A stretch of 49,454 nt of DNA from Reyranella sp. Lineage in GTDB: Bacteria > Pseudomonadota > Alphaproteobacteria > Reyranellales > Reyranellaceae. The notes beneath the pieces were generated by a model. The model saw only the letters and a program-made list of their open reading frames with translations. It searched no databases and was not told the DNA's origin. Below, one piece after another: positions 39,800 through 49,385 of the stretch (position 1 is its first letter; the number at the start of each line of letters is the position of its first letter). The stretch spans positions 1 to 49,454 of the forward strand of contig NZ_SCVH01000056.1 of NCBI RefSeq assembly GCF_004296935.1. Direction: 5' to 3'. A program made the position numbers and the translations under genes.

Positions 39800-40807
39800 A
39801 TGAGCGACAGCCCCGCCCGCAACGCATCTCCGGCCGGCCCGCGTGGCCAGGTCCAGATGCGCGCCGTTTCCGACGACGAGGCCGGTCTGCGCCTCGATCG
39901 CTGGTTCCAGCGCCATTTCCCGGGCCTCAGCCACGGCGCACTGCAGAAACTGCTGCGGACCGGCCAGGTCCGCGTCGACGGCAAGCGGGCCGAGGGCAAG
40001 GACAGGGTCGAGCCCGGGCAGCAGGTTCGCCTGCCGCCCGGCGTCACCCTGGCCCCGCCGCCCAAGCCGCGGGAGATACCGACCGTTTCCGACCGGGACG
40101 CCGCCGAAATCCAGTCGCTGGTGATCCATCGCGACGATCACGTCATCGTCCTCAACAAGCCGCCGGGGCTGGCGGTGCAGGGAGGGACCGGCACGGAGCG
40201 GCACATCGACGGCATGCTGGACGCACTTCGTTTCGGCTTCGAGGACCGGCCGCGGCTGGTCCATCGGCTCGACAAGGATACCAGCGGCCTCCTGCTGATC
40301 GCCCGCACCGGGCAGGCCGCCAAGCGCCTCGCGGAGTCGTTTCGCGACCGTGAGACCGAAAAGCTCTACTGGGCCGTCGTGGTGGGCGTGCCGCCGAAGC
40401 CGGAAGGCGCCATCGACCTGCCACTTGCGAAACGGCCGGGCGCACGCGACCGGGAGATGATGCAGGTCGACAAGGAAGAGGGCCAGAAGGCGCTGACGCA
40501 CTACCGTGAACTCGACCGCCTGGCCAAGCGGGCAGCTCTGCTGGCGCTATGGCCGCGCACCGGGCGGACGCATCAGTTGCGCGTCCATTGCGCGGCGATC
40601 GGCTGCCCCATTCTCGGCGACGGCAAATACGGCGGCGAGGAAGCCCTGCTTGCCGCTGTCGCCGATGCACGCCGGCTGCATCTTCATGCCCGCCGACTGT
40701 TGCTGCCGCATCCCTCGGGCAAGGGCGAGTTGAAGGTCACAGCCGAGCCGCCGCCTCATTTCCGTCGTACCGTCGAGGCATTCGGCTTTTCGACGGACGG
40801 CGATTGA
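39800..40807 (+). CDS. RluC/RluA-family 23S rRNA pseudouridine synthase
   Basis: A 335-residue enzyme isomerising uridines in large-subunit rRNA. It has an S4 RNA-binding domain (LRLDRWFQRHFPGLSHGALQKLLRTGQVRVDGKRAEGKDRVEPGQQVRL, about residues 32-80) and the catalytic motif PRLVHRLDKDTSGLLLIARTG with D158. GRTHQLRVHCAAIGCPILGDGKYGG is the family's C-terminal signature. Domain order fits RluC or RluD; the exact target uridines are not decidable here. Short Lys/Glu-rich helices include DREMMQVDKEEGQKALTHY. Followed at 16 bases by the AsmA gene. Confidence 0.94.
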   Translation: MSDSPARNASPAGPRGQVQMRAVSDDEAGLRLDRWFQRHFPGLSHGALQKLLRTGQVRVDGKRAEGKDRVEPGQQVRLPPGVTLAPPPKPREIPTVSDRDAAEIQSLVIHRDDHVIVLNKPPGLAVQGGTGTERHIDGMLDALRFGFEDRPRLVHRLDKDTSGLLLIARTGQAAKRLAESFRDRETEKLYWAVVVGVPPKPEGAIDLPLAKRPGARDREMMQVDKEEGQKALTHYRELDRLAKRAALLALWPRTGRTHQLRVHCAAIGCPILGDGKYGGEEALLAAVADARRLHLHARRLLLPHPSGKGELKVTAEPPPHFRRTVEAFGFSTDGD

Positions 40808-40823
40808 GCGAGAATCGGGCGGC

Positions 40824-42845
40824 ATGCGCATTCCCTGGAGGCGGCTGGCCTGGGTTCTCGTAGCGGCGATTCCGTTGGCCGTGATCGGCGGTCTGATCTG
40901 GGGCGCCACCCGCGACCTGTCCCGCTATCAGGCTCGGCTGACCGAACAGATCCGCAAGGTGACCGGTCGCGAACTCGCGGCGAAGGTGCCACTGGCCGTC
41001 CGGATCGGCAGGTATCCCGCGATGGTGGCCGAGGGCGTGACCTTGTCCAACGCCCCGTGGGGTTCGCGCCCCGACCTGGCGCGGGTCCGGAAGCTGACGC
41101 TGTTCCTCGATCCGGTCGCGCTTCTCCTGGGTGAGGTCAAGATCGGGCGGATCCTGCTCGAGGGTGCCGACATCCTGGTCGAACGCAACGAAGCGGGCGA
41201 CGCCAACCTCGAGATGTTGCCGCCTCCGGACGGATCGGGCCCGCATCCCGGTGAGAGTCGTTCCCTGCGCCTGCGCACGACGCCAGCCTTTCCGTGGATC
41301 GGCGTGATCGATGTGCAGGACTCAGTGCTGACAATCGCCGAGGGCGCCGGCCGGCCGCCGGTCGTCCTGGAGGTGGCGAACGGTACGCTGCGATCGTCGG
41401 CGCCCAACCAGCCGCTGCAGATCGAGGGACGTTTCAGCGCGCCCCAGGCCAGCCCGTTCAACCTCACTGGCACCGCCGGAACGTTCGACGGCTGGATCAG
41501 GGGGCTGCCGGGCAACATCGATCTGCAAGGTGGGTTCGGCGACGGCAAGATCGCGATCAAGGGCGGCGTCGGCGTCAAGGGCACCAACATCCAGATCACG
41601 TCGGAAGGTCCTGACGTGGCCGCGTTCGGGCCCTACATCCGACTGCCGGTGCCGCAGGGCGGCCCTTATGCGTTGAGCGCCAAAGCGGCGACCCAGCGCA
41701 ACGGATTCAAGGTCGAAGTGACGACGCTGAAAGTCGGAGCGAGCGAACTTGTCGGCGAGGCGCTGTTTCGGGCGGATCGCAAGGGCGTTCCCACAGTCGC
41801 GGTCAACGCCGACATCAGCCGGCTCGACGTGAGTGAACTCCGATGGCCGACCGCGCCGGCGCCTGCCAGCGGTTCGCCGCCGCCCGCACAGCCCCGGATC
41901 GTACCGGTCTTGCCTTTCGCGGCGAGCTGGCTAGGCCGTTCCGCCGTTTCGGTGACTGTGCGACTGGGCGAAGTCGTAGGCCTCGGAGCCAAGATGCAGA
42001 ACGGCTCGGTCACGCTGATCTCGAACGAGCAGCGCTTCGCCTTCCGCGCCGCCGCGACGGTCGGCGGCGGATCCGCCGGCTTCGATCTGGTCTACGACCC
42101 GACCGGCAGGATCGGGCAGGCGACGCTCACCGCGTCGGCCAACCGTGTGTCGCTCGGCGAACTGGCGGGCGTGCTCGGCTTCGATATCGGCCTGCGTGAC
42201 GCGGTCGGCGACATCGACCTGCGCCTGCGCGGCGGGGGACGGACCTCGCGCGATGCCCTGAACTCAGCCGGCGGTTCGATCGACATCGCCATCACCAAGG
42301 GAGTGTGGCCCCGCGACCAGATCGCCAGTTGGCCCGCCGAAACGCAGCGCCTGCTCGGCATCACCGATCGGGGCGTGCCATTCAATTGCATTGCCGGTCG
42401 CTTCGACGTGAGCGGTGGTGTCGCCAGTCTGCGCCGGCTGGTCGTCGACACGCCGCGCGCCACCATGGTGGGGGGCGGCTACGTGCATCTGCGCACGGAG
42501 GGATGGGAATTCATTCTCGCTCCCGAGGCGCGCGACAACCAGAACATCGCTCTGGCCTCGCCGCTCCGCCTGAGAGGCGGCAGCGGCCGACCGGCATCGG
42601 CCGCACTCGAGCCCAATCTTGCCCGGTTGATCGTGGGAGCCGGCGTCATCCCGAGCCTGACGGCGCAGATCAACCAGGCGGCCCGCCAGACGGGGGTCAA
42701 TCCCTGCACGGCCGTCGCGCCCCGCGTCGAGGCTCTGAGGCCGGGCCTGCGGGCCCAGATGCCCGTGCCATCGGCCGACCTGCGCCAGCGGCCTGGCCGT
42801 GCCACGACACCGGCGCAGCCTCAACCGCCAAGGCGCGCGCCATGA
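40824..42845 (+). CDS. AsmA-family membrane protein
   Basis: A 673-residue AsmA-like protein: one N-terminal helix (WRRLAWVLVAAIPLAVIGGLIWG, about 5-27) and a long periplasmic beta-rich body, thought in relatives to bridge lipids or assist outer-membrane assembly. Family hallmarks are VTGRELAAKVPLAVRIGRYPAMVAEGVTLSNAPWGSRPDLARVRKLTLFLDPVALLLGEVKIGRILLEGADILVERNEAGDANLEM and the C-terminal FNCIAGRFDVSGGVASLRRLVVDTPRATMVGGGYVHLRTEGWEFILAPEARDNQ. The Pro/Arg-rich last 60 residues are low-complexity. The stop overlaps the ATP12 gene start (ATGA). Confidence 0.9.
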   Translation: MRIPWRRLAWVLVAAIPLAVIGGLIWGATRDLSRYQARLTEQIRKVTGRELAAKVPLAVRIGRYPAMVAEGVTLSNAPWGSRPDLARVRKLTLFLDPVALLLGEVKIGRILLEGADILVERNEAGDANLEMLPPPDGSGPHPGESRSLRLRTTPAFPWIGVIDVQDSVLTIAEGAGRPPVVLEVANGTLRSSAPNQPLQIEGRFSAPQASPFNLTGTAGTFDGWIRGLPGNIDLQGGFGDGKIAIKGGVGVKGTNIQITSEGPDVAAFGPYIRLPVPQGGPYALSAKAATQRNGFKVEVTTLKVGASELVGEALFRADRKGVPTVAVNADISRLDVSELRWPTAPAPASGSPPPAQPRIVPVLPFAASWLGRSAVSVTVRLGEVVGLGAKMQNGSVTLISNEQRFAFRAAATVGGGSAGFDLVYDPTGRIGQATLTASANRVSLGELAGVLGFDIGLRDAVGDIDLRLRGGGRTSRDALNSAGGSIDIAITKGVWPRDQIASWPAETQRLLGITDRGVPFNCIAGRFDVSGGVASLRRLVVDTPRATMVGGGYVHLRTEGWEFILAPEARDNQNIALASPLRLRGGSGRPASAALEPNLARLIVGAGVIPSLTAQINQAARQTGVNPCTAVAPRVEALRPGLRAQMPVPSADLRQRPGRATTPAQPQPPRRAP

Positions 42846-43558
42846 AACGCTTCTACAAGGAGACAGCGGTCGAGCAGGCCGAGGATGGGTTCCGTGTGCT
42901 GCTTGACGGCAAGCCGATGCGCACACCCGCGAAGGCCGTCCTGATCGTGCCGACGAGGCCGTTGGCCGACGCCATCGCCGCCGAATGGGGCGGCGTGCCG
43001 GACAAGGCGGAAATCAATGCCGCCCATCTGCCGTTGACGCGACTGGCGGCAACCGGCCTCGATCGTGTCGTTCCGCGACGCGGGGAGATCGTCGCCGATA
43101 CCGCAAAATACGCCGGGTCCGATCTGCTGTGCTATCGCGCCACTACGCCGGCCAGCCTTGTGAAACTGCAGCATGACGCCTGGCAACCGCTGCTCGACTG
43201 GGCCGAAGAGACGTACGGTGCACGACTGATCGTCGCGAACGGGATCGCCTTCGTCGACCAACCCAAGGAGGCAATGGGACGGCTGCGCGACGCCGTTGCC
43301 GCGCACACCGATCTCGCCCTGTCCGCACTCTACAATCTCACCCACACCGCCGGATCGGTGGTGATCGCGCTCGCGGTGGCGGAGGGACGGTTGAGCTCTG
43401 AAGCTGCGTTCACCGCGGCGCAGGTCGACGAACTCTATCAGGTCGACCGCTGGGGCGACGATCCGCTGGCGGTCAAGCACCGCGACGGGGTCGCCAAGGA
43501 TATCGACGCCGGGGCCCGGTTTCTGGCACTGCTGGCGCGGGCGCGACTGCGCGATTGA
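42842..43558 (+). CDS. ATP12-family F1-ATPase assembly chaperone
   Basis: A 238-residue ATP12 protein, the chaperone that binds the F1 alpha subunit before assembly; restricted to alphaproteobacteria and mitochondria. Typical run: KRFYKETAVEQAEDGFRVLLDGKPMRTPAKAVLIVPTRPLADAIAAEW near the start, then MPLTRL-like HLPLTRLAATGLDRVVPRRGEIVADTAKYAGSDLLCYRA, and later GSVVIALAVAEGRLSSEAAFTAAQVDELYQVDRWGDDPLA. Translation is coupled to AsmA through ATGA. The gene is a helpful lineage marker for this window. Confidence 0.95.
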   Translation: MKRFYKETAVEQAEDGFRVLLDGKPMRTPAKAVLIVPTRPLADAIAAEWGGVPDKAEINAAHLPLTRLAATGLDRVVPRRGEIVADTAKYAGSDLLCYRATTPASLVKLQHDAWQPLLDWAEETYGARLIVANGIAFVDQPKEAMGRLRDAVAAHTDLALSALYNLTHTAGSVVIALAVAEGRLSSEAAFTAAQVDELYQVDRWGDDPLAVKHRDGVAKDIDAGARFLALLARARLRD

Positions 43559-43569
43559 AGGGGGAAGTC

Positions 43570-44442
43570 ATGGGATCAGGCAGCAGACTCCGTCAGGTTC
43601 TGGCGAAGAACGGTCTCGTCGAGGCGATGGCGGCGCACAGCCCGCTGTCGGCAATGCTCGCGGCCGAAGCAGGCTTCGACGCGATCTGGGCCAGCGGATT
43701 CGAGCTCTCGGCAATGTATGGCGTACCCGACGTCAGCGTCGTGTCGATGACCCAGCATCTCGACATGACGCGCGCGATGGTCGACCGATCGGGACTGCCG
43801 GTGGTGGCCGACATCGACACCGGCTTCGGCAATGCCATCAACGTGCTCTACGCCATCGAGCAGTACGAGCGGGCCGGCGCCGCGGCGATCGTGATGGAGG
43901 ACAAGAGCTTTCCCAAGGTTACCAGCCTGATCGCCGGTGGCCGCCAAGACATGGTCCGCATCGAGGAATTCCAGGGCAAGATCGAGGCGGCACGCGCGGC
44001 GCGTCGTGATCCGGATTTCGTCATCGTGGCGCGGACCGAGGCATTGATCGCAGGCCTTGGCCAGGACGAGGCGCTGAAGCGGGCGCGTGCCTACGAAGCG
44101 GCGGGTGCCGACATGATCCTGGTGCACTCCAAGCAGAAGACGCCGGACGAGATCGAGGCCTTCGTGCGTGCCTGGGACGGCAAGGCGCCGATCGCCCTGG
44201 TGCCGACTGCCTATCCGCAAATGACGGTCGCGAAGGTGAGGGAACTCAAGAAAGTCGGCCTGCTGATCTGGGGCAACCACGCCATCCGTGCCTCCGTGAG
44301 TGCAATGCGCGCGACCTTTGCGCAGATTCGCAAGGACCGGGGCATCCACGGGGTCGAAGCGGGCATCGCCACGGTCGAGGACGTGTTCGACCTGCAGGGC
44401 ATGGGCACGGTCAAGGACAACGAGAAGCGATTCCTGCGCTAG
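43570..44442 (+). CDS. Phosphonopyruvate hydrolase-like enzyme (PEP mutase/isocitrate lyase superfamily)
   Basis: A 290-residue member of the PEP mutase/isocitrate lyase superfamily, read here as phosphonopyruvate hydrolase (P-C bond cleavage to pyruvate and phosphate). AMAAHSPLSAMLAAEAGFDAIWASGFELSAMYGVPD, VADIDTGFGNAINVLYAIEQYERAGAAAIVMEDKSFPKVTSL and GGRQDMVRIEEFQGKIEAARAARRDPDFVIVARTEALIAGLGQDEALKRARAYEAAGADMILVHSKQKTPDEI closely follow the Variovorax hydrolase as I remember it. In the gating loop EDKSFPKVTS, T118 stands where PEP mutases have Asn, the feature that separates the hydrolase. ATG 43570 (purine-rich AAGGGGGAAG upstream) gives the same 290 residues as that enzyme; a TTG at 43555 is possible. 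No phosphonate transaminase is nearby. Confidence 0.78.
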   Translation: MGSGSRLRQVLAKNGLVEAMAAHSPLSAMLAAEAGFDAIWASGFELSAMYGVPDVSVVSMTQHLDMTRAMVDRSGLPVVADIDTGFGNAINVLYAIEQYERAGAAAIVMEDKSFPKVTSLIAGGRQDMVRIEEFQGKIEAARAARRDPDFVIVARTEALIAGLGQDEALKRARAYEAAGADMILVHSKQKTPDEIEAFVRAWDGKAPIALVPTAYPQMTVAKVRELKKVGLLIWGNHAIRASVSAMRATFAQIRKDRGIHGVEAGIATVEDVFDLQGMGTVKDNEKRFLR

Positions 44443-44492
44443 ACGCCGCCGTGCTAATGGCTGAAAACAGTCGCGGAAGGCCGGAGACATAG

Positions 44493-46025
<1,533 letters not shown>

Positions 46026-46035
46026 AAGGGCCGCT

Positions 46036-46254
46036 GTGAGCCTGTCACCCGAAGAGCGCATCAGGCGGGGCCGGGCCGTACGCCTGCACGTGATCGTGGC
46101 GTTGTTCGCCCTGCTGGTGCTCATCGCCGTCAATGCGATCACCAGCAGCCGCTATCCCTGGTGGCTGTGGGTGCTGATCGCCTGGATGCCGCTGATCGCC
46201 GCGCACACCGCCTGGGCCATGGGCCTGTTCGAACGCCGTAGAGAAGGATCCTGA
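46036..46254 (+). CDS. 2TM-domain small membrane protein within the pcc operon
   Basis: A 72-residue protein: charged N-terminus (MSLSPEERIRRGRAVRLH), two hydrophobic helices (VIVALFALLVLIAVNAI and WWLWVLIAWMPLIAAHTAWAMGLF) and a basic tail (ERRREGS). It resembles the 2TM domain family. It sits ten bases after pccB and two bases before pccA, so it is made with the carboxylase. The start is GTG at 46036. No function is known; a membrane link for the carboxylase is speculation. Confidence 0.8.
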   Translation: MSLSPEERIRRGRAVRLHVIVALFALLVLIAVNAITSSRYPWWLWVLIAWMPLIAAHTAWAMGLFERRREGS

Positions 46255-46256
46255 GA

Positions 46257-48338
46257 ATGGCCGCCAAGAAGAAGGTCGCCAAGGCCGCACCGAAGAAGGC
46301 CGCCGCAAAGGCCAAGGCGAAGCCGGCCGGCGGCGAGAGCGTTGGCAAGCCGCCCTTCGACAAGATCTTGATCGCCAACCGCGGCGAGATCGCCTGCCGG
46401 GTGATCCGGACAGCCAAGCGCCTCGGCATCAAGACGGTCGCGGTCTATTCCGAGGCCGACGCCGACGCGCTGCATGTGAGGCAGGCCGACGAAAAGGTGC
46501 TGATCGGGCCGGCGCCCTCGGCGCAGTCCTACCTGCAGATCGACAAGATCGTGGCCGCTTGCAAGAAGACCGGCGCGCAGGCCGTCCATCCCGGCTACGG
46601 CTTCCTCTCCGAGAAGCAGGAGTTCCAGAAGGCGCTGGCCAAGGCCGGCATCGCCTTCATCGGCCCCGATGCTTTCGCCATCCACGCCATGGGCGACAAG
46701 ATCGAGTCCAAGAAGCTCGCCCAGAAGGCCGGCGTCAGCACGGTTCCGGGCTATCTCGCCGCCATTGCCAATGCCGACCAGGCGGTGAAGATCGCCCGGA
46801 AGATCGGCTACCCGGTCATGATCAAGGCGTCGGCGGGCGGCGGCGGCAAGGGCATGCGCATCGCCTTCAACGACGCCGAATGCCACGAGGGATTCGGTTC
46901 GGCCACCAACGAGGCCAAGGCCTCGTTCGCCGACGATCGCGTGTTCATCGAGAAGTACATCGAGGAGCCGCGCCACATCGAGATCCAGCTCATCGCCGAC
47001 GGCCACGGCAACTGCCTCTACCTCTGGGAGCGCGAGTGCTCGATCCAGCGCCGCCACCAGAAGGTGATCGAGGAGGCGCCCAGCCCATTCCTCGATGCGA
47101 AGACGCGGAAGGCAATGGGCGAGCAGGCCGTGGCGCTGGCGAAAGCCGTCAAATACAAGAGCGCCGGCACGGTCGAATTCATCGTCGACAAGCACCGCAA
47201 GTTCTATTTTCTGGAAATGAACACCCGCCTGCAGGTCGAGCATCCGGTGACCGAGCTGATCACCGGCCTCGATCTTGTGGAGATGATGATCCGCGTGGCG
47301 GCCGGCGAGAAGCTGCCGCTCGCCCAGAAGGATGTGAAGCTCGAAGGCTGGGCGGTCGAGGCGCGGCTCTACGCCGAGGATCCGTTCCGCAACTTCCTGC
47401 CGTCGACCGGGCGCCTGGTGAAGTACCGCGAGCCCAAGCCCGGGCCCGACGTGCGCGTCGATACCGGCGTCTACGAAGGCGGCGAGATCTCGATGTTCTA
47501 CGATCCGATGATCGCCAAGCTCTGCAGCTACGGCAAGACGCGCACCGCCGCCATCGACCGCATGCGCCGCGCCCTCGACGAATTCTACGTTCGCGGCGTG
47601 TCGCACAACGTGCCGTTCCTGGCGGCGCTGATGGCGCATCCGCGCTTCGTCGCCGGCAACCTGACGACCAACTTCATCGCCGAGGAGTTCAAGGGCGGCT
47701 TTACGGCGGCGCACCTGCCGCCGCGCGATCCCGCCGTGCTGGCCGGCATCGCGGCCGTGATCGATCGCATCCAGGCACAGCGTGCGGCCGCTGGGACGGG
47801 CAAGATGCCAGGCCACGTCGCGTTGGTGCAGGATGGCTGCGTCGTCATGCTGAACCGCGCGCCTGTAGCGTTGGCGGTGAGCGGCGGCGGCTCGGATTTC
47901 GTGGTCGACGTCGCCGGTCGCCGCATCGAGATCGAGACCGACTGGTCGCCGGGCGAGCCCCTGTTCCATGCCAAGGTCGATATGCAGGCGGTCGCCGTGC
48001 AGGTCGATGCCGTCGGGCCGGGGTGGCGCCTCATCCTCGAGGGCGGCCAGGCCGATGTGCTGGTGCTGACGCCTCGTCAGGCCGAGCTCTATGCCCTGAT
48101 GCCGGTCAAGGCGGCGCCCGACACCTCCAAGTTCCTGCTGTCGCCGATGCCCGGCCTGCTGGCCTCGGTCGCCGTCGCCGAAGGGCAGGAGATCAAGGCC
48201 GGCGAAGCTCTGGCCGTGGTCGAGGCGATGAAGATGGAGAACGTGCTGCGCGCCACGCGTGACGGCACGGTCAAGACGCTCCACGCCAAGGCCGGCGACA
48301 GCCTGCGCGTCGACCAGAAGATCATCGAGTTCGCTTGA
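46257..48338 (+). CDS. pccA: Propionyl-CoA carboxylase alpha (biotin) subunit
   Basis: A 693-residue biotin carboxylase/BCCP fusion. Biotin carboxylase: FDKILIANRGEIACRVIRTAKRLGIKTVAVYSEADADALHV, HPGYGFLSEKQEF, IKASAGGGGKGMRIAFND (ATP loop), and FLEMNTRLQVEHPVTELITGLDLVEMMIRVAAGEKL. A PCC-type BT linker follows, and the C-terminal biotinyl domain has VVEAMKMENVLRA with biotin-Lys K659. Unusual: the first about 32 residues (MAAKKKVAKAAPKKAAAKAK and following) form a histone-H1-like Lys/Ala tail absent from typical PccA, and no alternative in-frame ATG or GTG start lies between it and the carboxylase domain. AAGGA precedes the ATG at 46257. Acylphosphatase follows eight bases after the stop. 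Confidence 0.95.
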   Translation: MAAKKKVAKAAPKKAAAKAKAKPAGGESVGKPPFDKILIANRGEIACRVIRTAKRLGIKTVAVYSEADADALHVRQADEKVLIGPAPSAQSYLQIDKIVAACKKTGAQAVHPGYGFLSEKQEFQKALAKAGIAFIGPDAFAIHAMGDKIESKKLAQKAGVSTVPGYLAAIANADQAVKIARKIGYPVMIKASAGGGGKGMRIAFNDAECHEGFGSATNEAKASFADDRVFIEKYIEEPRHIEIQLIADGHGNCLYLWERECSIQRRHQKVIEEAPSPFLDAKTRKAMGEQAVALAKAVKYKSAGTVEFIVDKHRKFYFLEMNTRLQVEHPVTELITGLDLVEMMIRVAAGEKLPLAQKDVKLEGWAVEARLYAEDPFRNFLPSTGRLVKYREPKPGPDVRVDTGVYEGGEISMFYDPMIAKLCSYGKTRTAAIDRMRRALDEFYVRGVSHNVPFLAALMAHPRFVAGNLTTNFIAEEFKGGFTAAHLPPRDPAVLAGIAAVIDRIQAQRAAAGTGKMPGHVALVQDGCVVMLNRAPVALAVSGGGSDFVVDVAGRRIEIETDWSPGEPLFHAKVDMQAVAVQVDAVGPGWRLILEGGQADVLVLTPRQAELYALMPVKAAPDTSKFLLSPMPGLLASVAVAEGQEIKAGEALAVVEAMKMENVLRATRDGTVKTLHAKAGDSLRVDQKIIEFA

Positions 48339-48345
48339 GAGCCCG

Positions 48346-48627
48346 ATGCCCCTGCAGGCACGCCTCATCATCACGGGCCGGGTGCAGGGTGTGGGCTATC
48401 GCGATTGGGCGAGCACGGCGGCCCGGAGGCTCGGCCTCGCCGGCTGGGTGCGAAATCGCCGCGATGGCTCGGTCGAAGCGCTGATCGTGGGCGAGGAGCA
48501 GGCCGTTGGCGAAATGATCGCTGCCTGCCAGCGCGGTCCTCAAATCGCCCGGGTCGACGCCGTCGATGTCGAGCCGGTCGATCTCGATGTCCTGCCCGAA
48601 GGCTTTACGCAGCTGCCGACGGCCTGA
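48346..48627 (+). CDS. acyP: Acylphosphatase
   Basis: A 93-residue acylphosphatase hydrolysing carboxyl-phosphate bonds. The signature [36 protein letters not shown] includes catalytic R19 and N37. It starts eight bases after pccA and is probably part of the same transcript. The 3' end overlaps the convergent lipB by 23 bases. Confidence 0.94.
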   Translation: MPLQARLIITGRVQGVGYRDWASTAARRLGLAGWVRNRRDGSVEALIVGEEQAVGEMIAACQRGPQIARVDAVDVEPVDLDVLPEGFTQLPTA

Positions 48628-49285
48628 CGTCGCGGCCGAACACTTCCACGAACGTCTCCGCCAGCGCCACGTCGAGATCGGCCAGGGTGACCGGCAATCC
48701 GAGATCGACCAGCGAGGTCACGCCGTGGTCGGCGATACCGCAGGGCACGATGCCCTCGTAATGCGACAGGTCGGGCTCGACGTTGATCGAGATGCCGTGG
48801 AACGACACCCAGTGCCGGATGCGGACACCAATGGCGGCGATCTTGTCCTCTCGGGGGCTGCCGTCGGGCAGGGGCTGCTTGTCGGGACGGCCGACCCAGA
48901 CGCCGACCCGGCCGGCGCGGCGTTCGGCCGCGACGTTGAAGCGGCCCAAGGTGCGGATGGTCCATTCCTCCAGGTCCGACACGAAACGGCGGACGTCCTG
49001 GCGACGGCGGCGCAGGTCCAGCATCACGTAGGCCACGCGCTGGCCGGGACCATGATAGGTGTATTGCCCGCCGCGCCCGGCGACATGCACGGGGAAGCGT
49101 GCCGGCTGCAGGAGATCGGTTTCCCTGGAACTGGTGCCGGCGGTATAGAGGGGCGGGTGCTCCAGCAGCCACACCAGCTCGGGCGCGCGGCCGGCACGAA
49201 TGTCGGCGACGCGCGCCTCCATGGTGGCCAGCGCCTCCTCGTAGGGCACCGTGCGGTCGGAAATCAGCCAATCCGGCTTGCTCAT
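48605..49285 (-). CDS. lipB: Octanoyltransferase (lipoate-protein ligase B)
   Basis: Transfers octanoyl from acyl carrier protein to lipoyl domains, the first step of lipoate synthesis. The 226 residues have [21 protein letters not shown], the signature [25 protein letters not shown], the catalytic Lys in [47 protein letters not shown] and the catalytic Cys in VPCGI. ATG 49285 gives the usual start ([19 protein letters not shown]); an ATG ten codons upstream is possible, and neither has a clear Shine-Dalgarno. It is divergent from the tRNA-Leu gene. Confidence 0.95.
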   Translation of the reverse strand: MSKPDWLISDRTVPYEEALATMEARVADIRAGRAPELVWLLEHPPLYTAGTSSRETDLLQPARFPVHVAGRGGQYTYHGPGQRVAYVMLDLRRRRQDVRRFVSDLEEWTIRTLGRFNVAAERRAGRVGVWVGRPDKQPLPDGSPREDKIAAIGVRIRHWVSFHGISINVEPDLSHYEGIVPCGIADHGVTSLVDLGLPVTLADLDVALAETFVEVFGRDVRPSAAA

Positions 49286-49338
49286 CGTGGCAAAATCGTG
49301 CCTTCGGGCGCTCATTGCAATGGAAAGTGCCGCGCGCC

Positions 49339-49367
49339 TTGCCACTGGGGGGGCGATTTGGTATCCC
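49339..49367 (+). promoter_or_regulatory. Probable promoter of tRNA-Leu
   Basis: TTGCCA at 49339-49344 (five of six), a 17-base spacer and TATCCC at 49362-49367. The start would be near 49374, about 12 bases before the mature tRNA 5' end, a normal leader for a tRNA gene. Confidence 0.45.
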
Positions 49368-49385
49368 CCGCGCCATCGAACCGGC

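Noticed and set aside
43570-44442. Isocitrate lyase, methylisocitrate lyase or malyl-CoA lyase for the ethylmalonyl-CoA pathway
   Set aside because: The catalytic KKCGH loop of isocitrate lyase is absent, and the EDKSFPKVTS gating loop fits phosphonopyruvate hydrolase/PEP mutase.
46152-48374. 740-codon open frame on the minus strand opposite pccA
   Set aside because: Shadow frame of pccA, with His/Asp/Arg-rich translation typical of antisense high-GC coding DNA.
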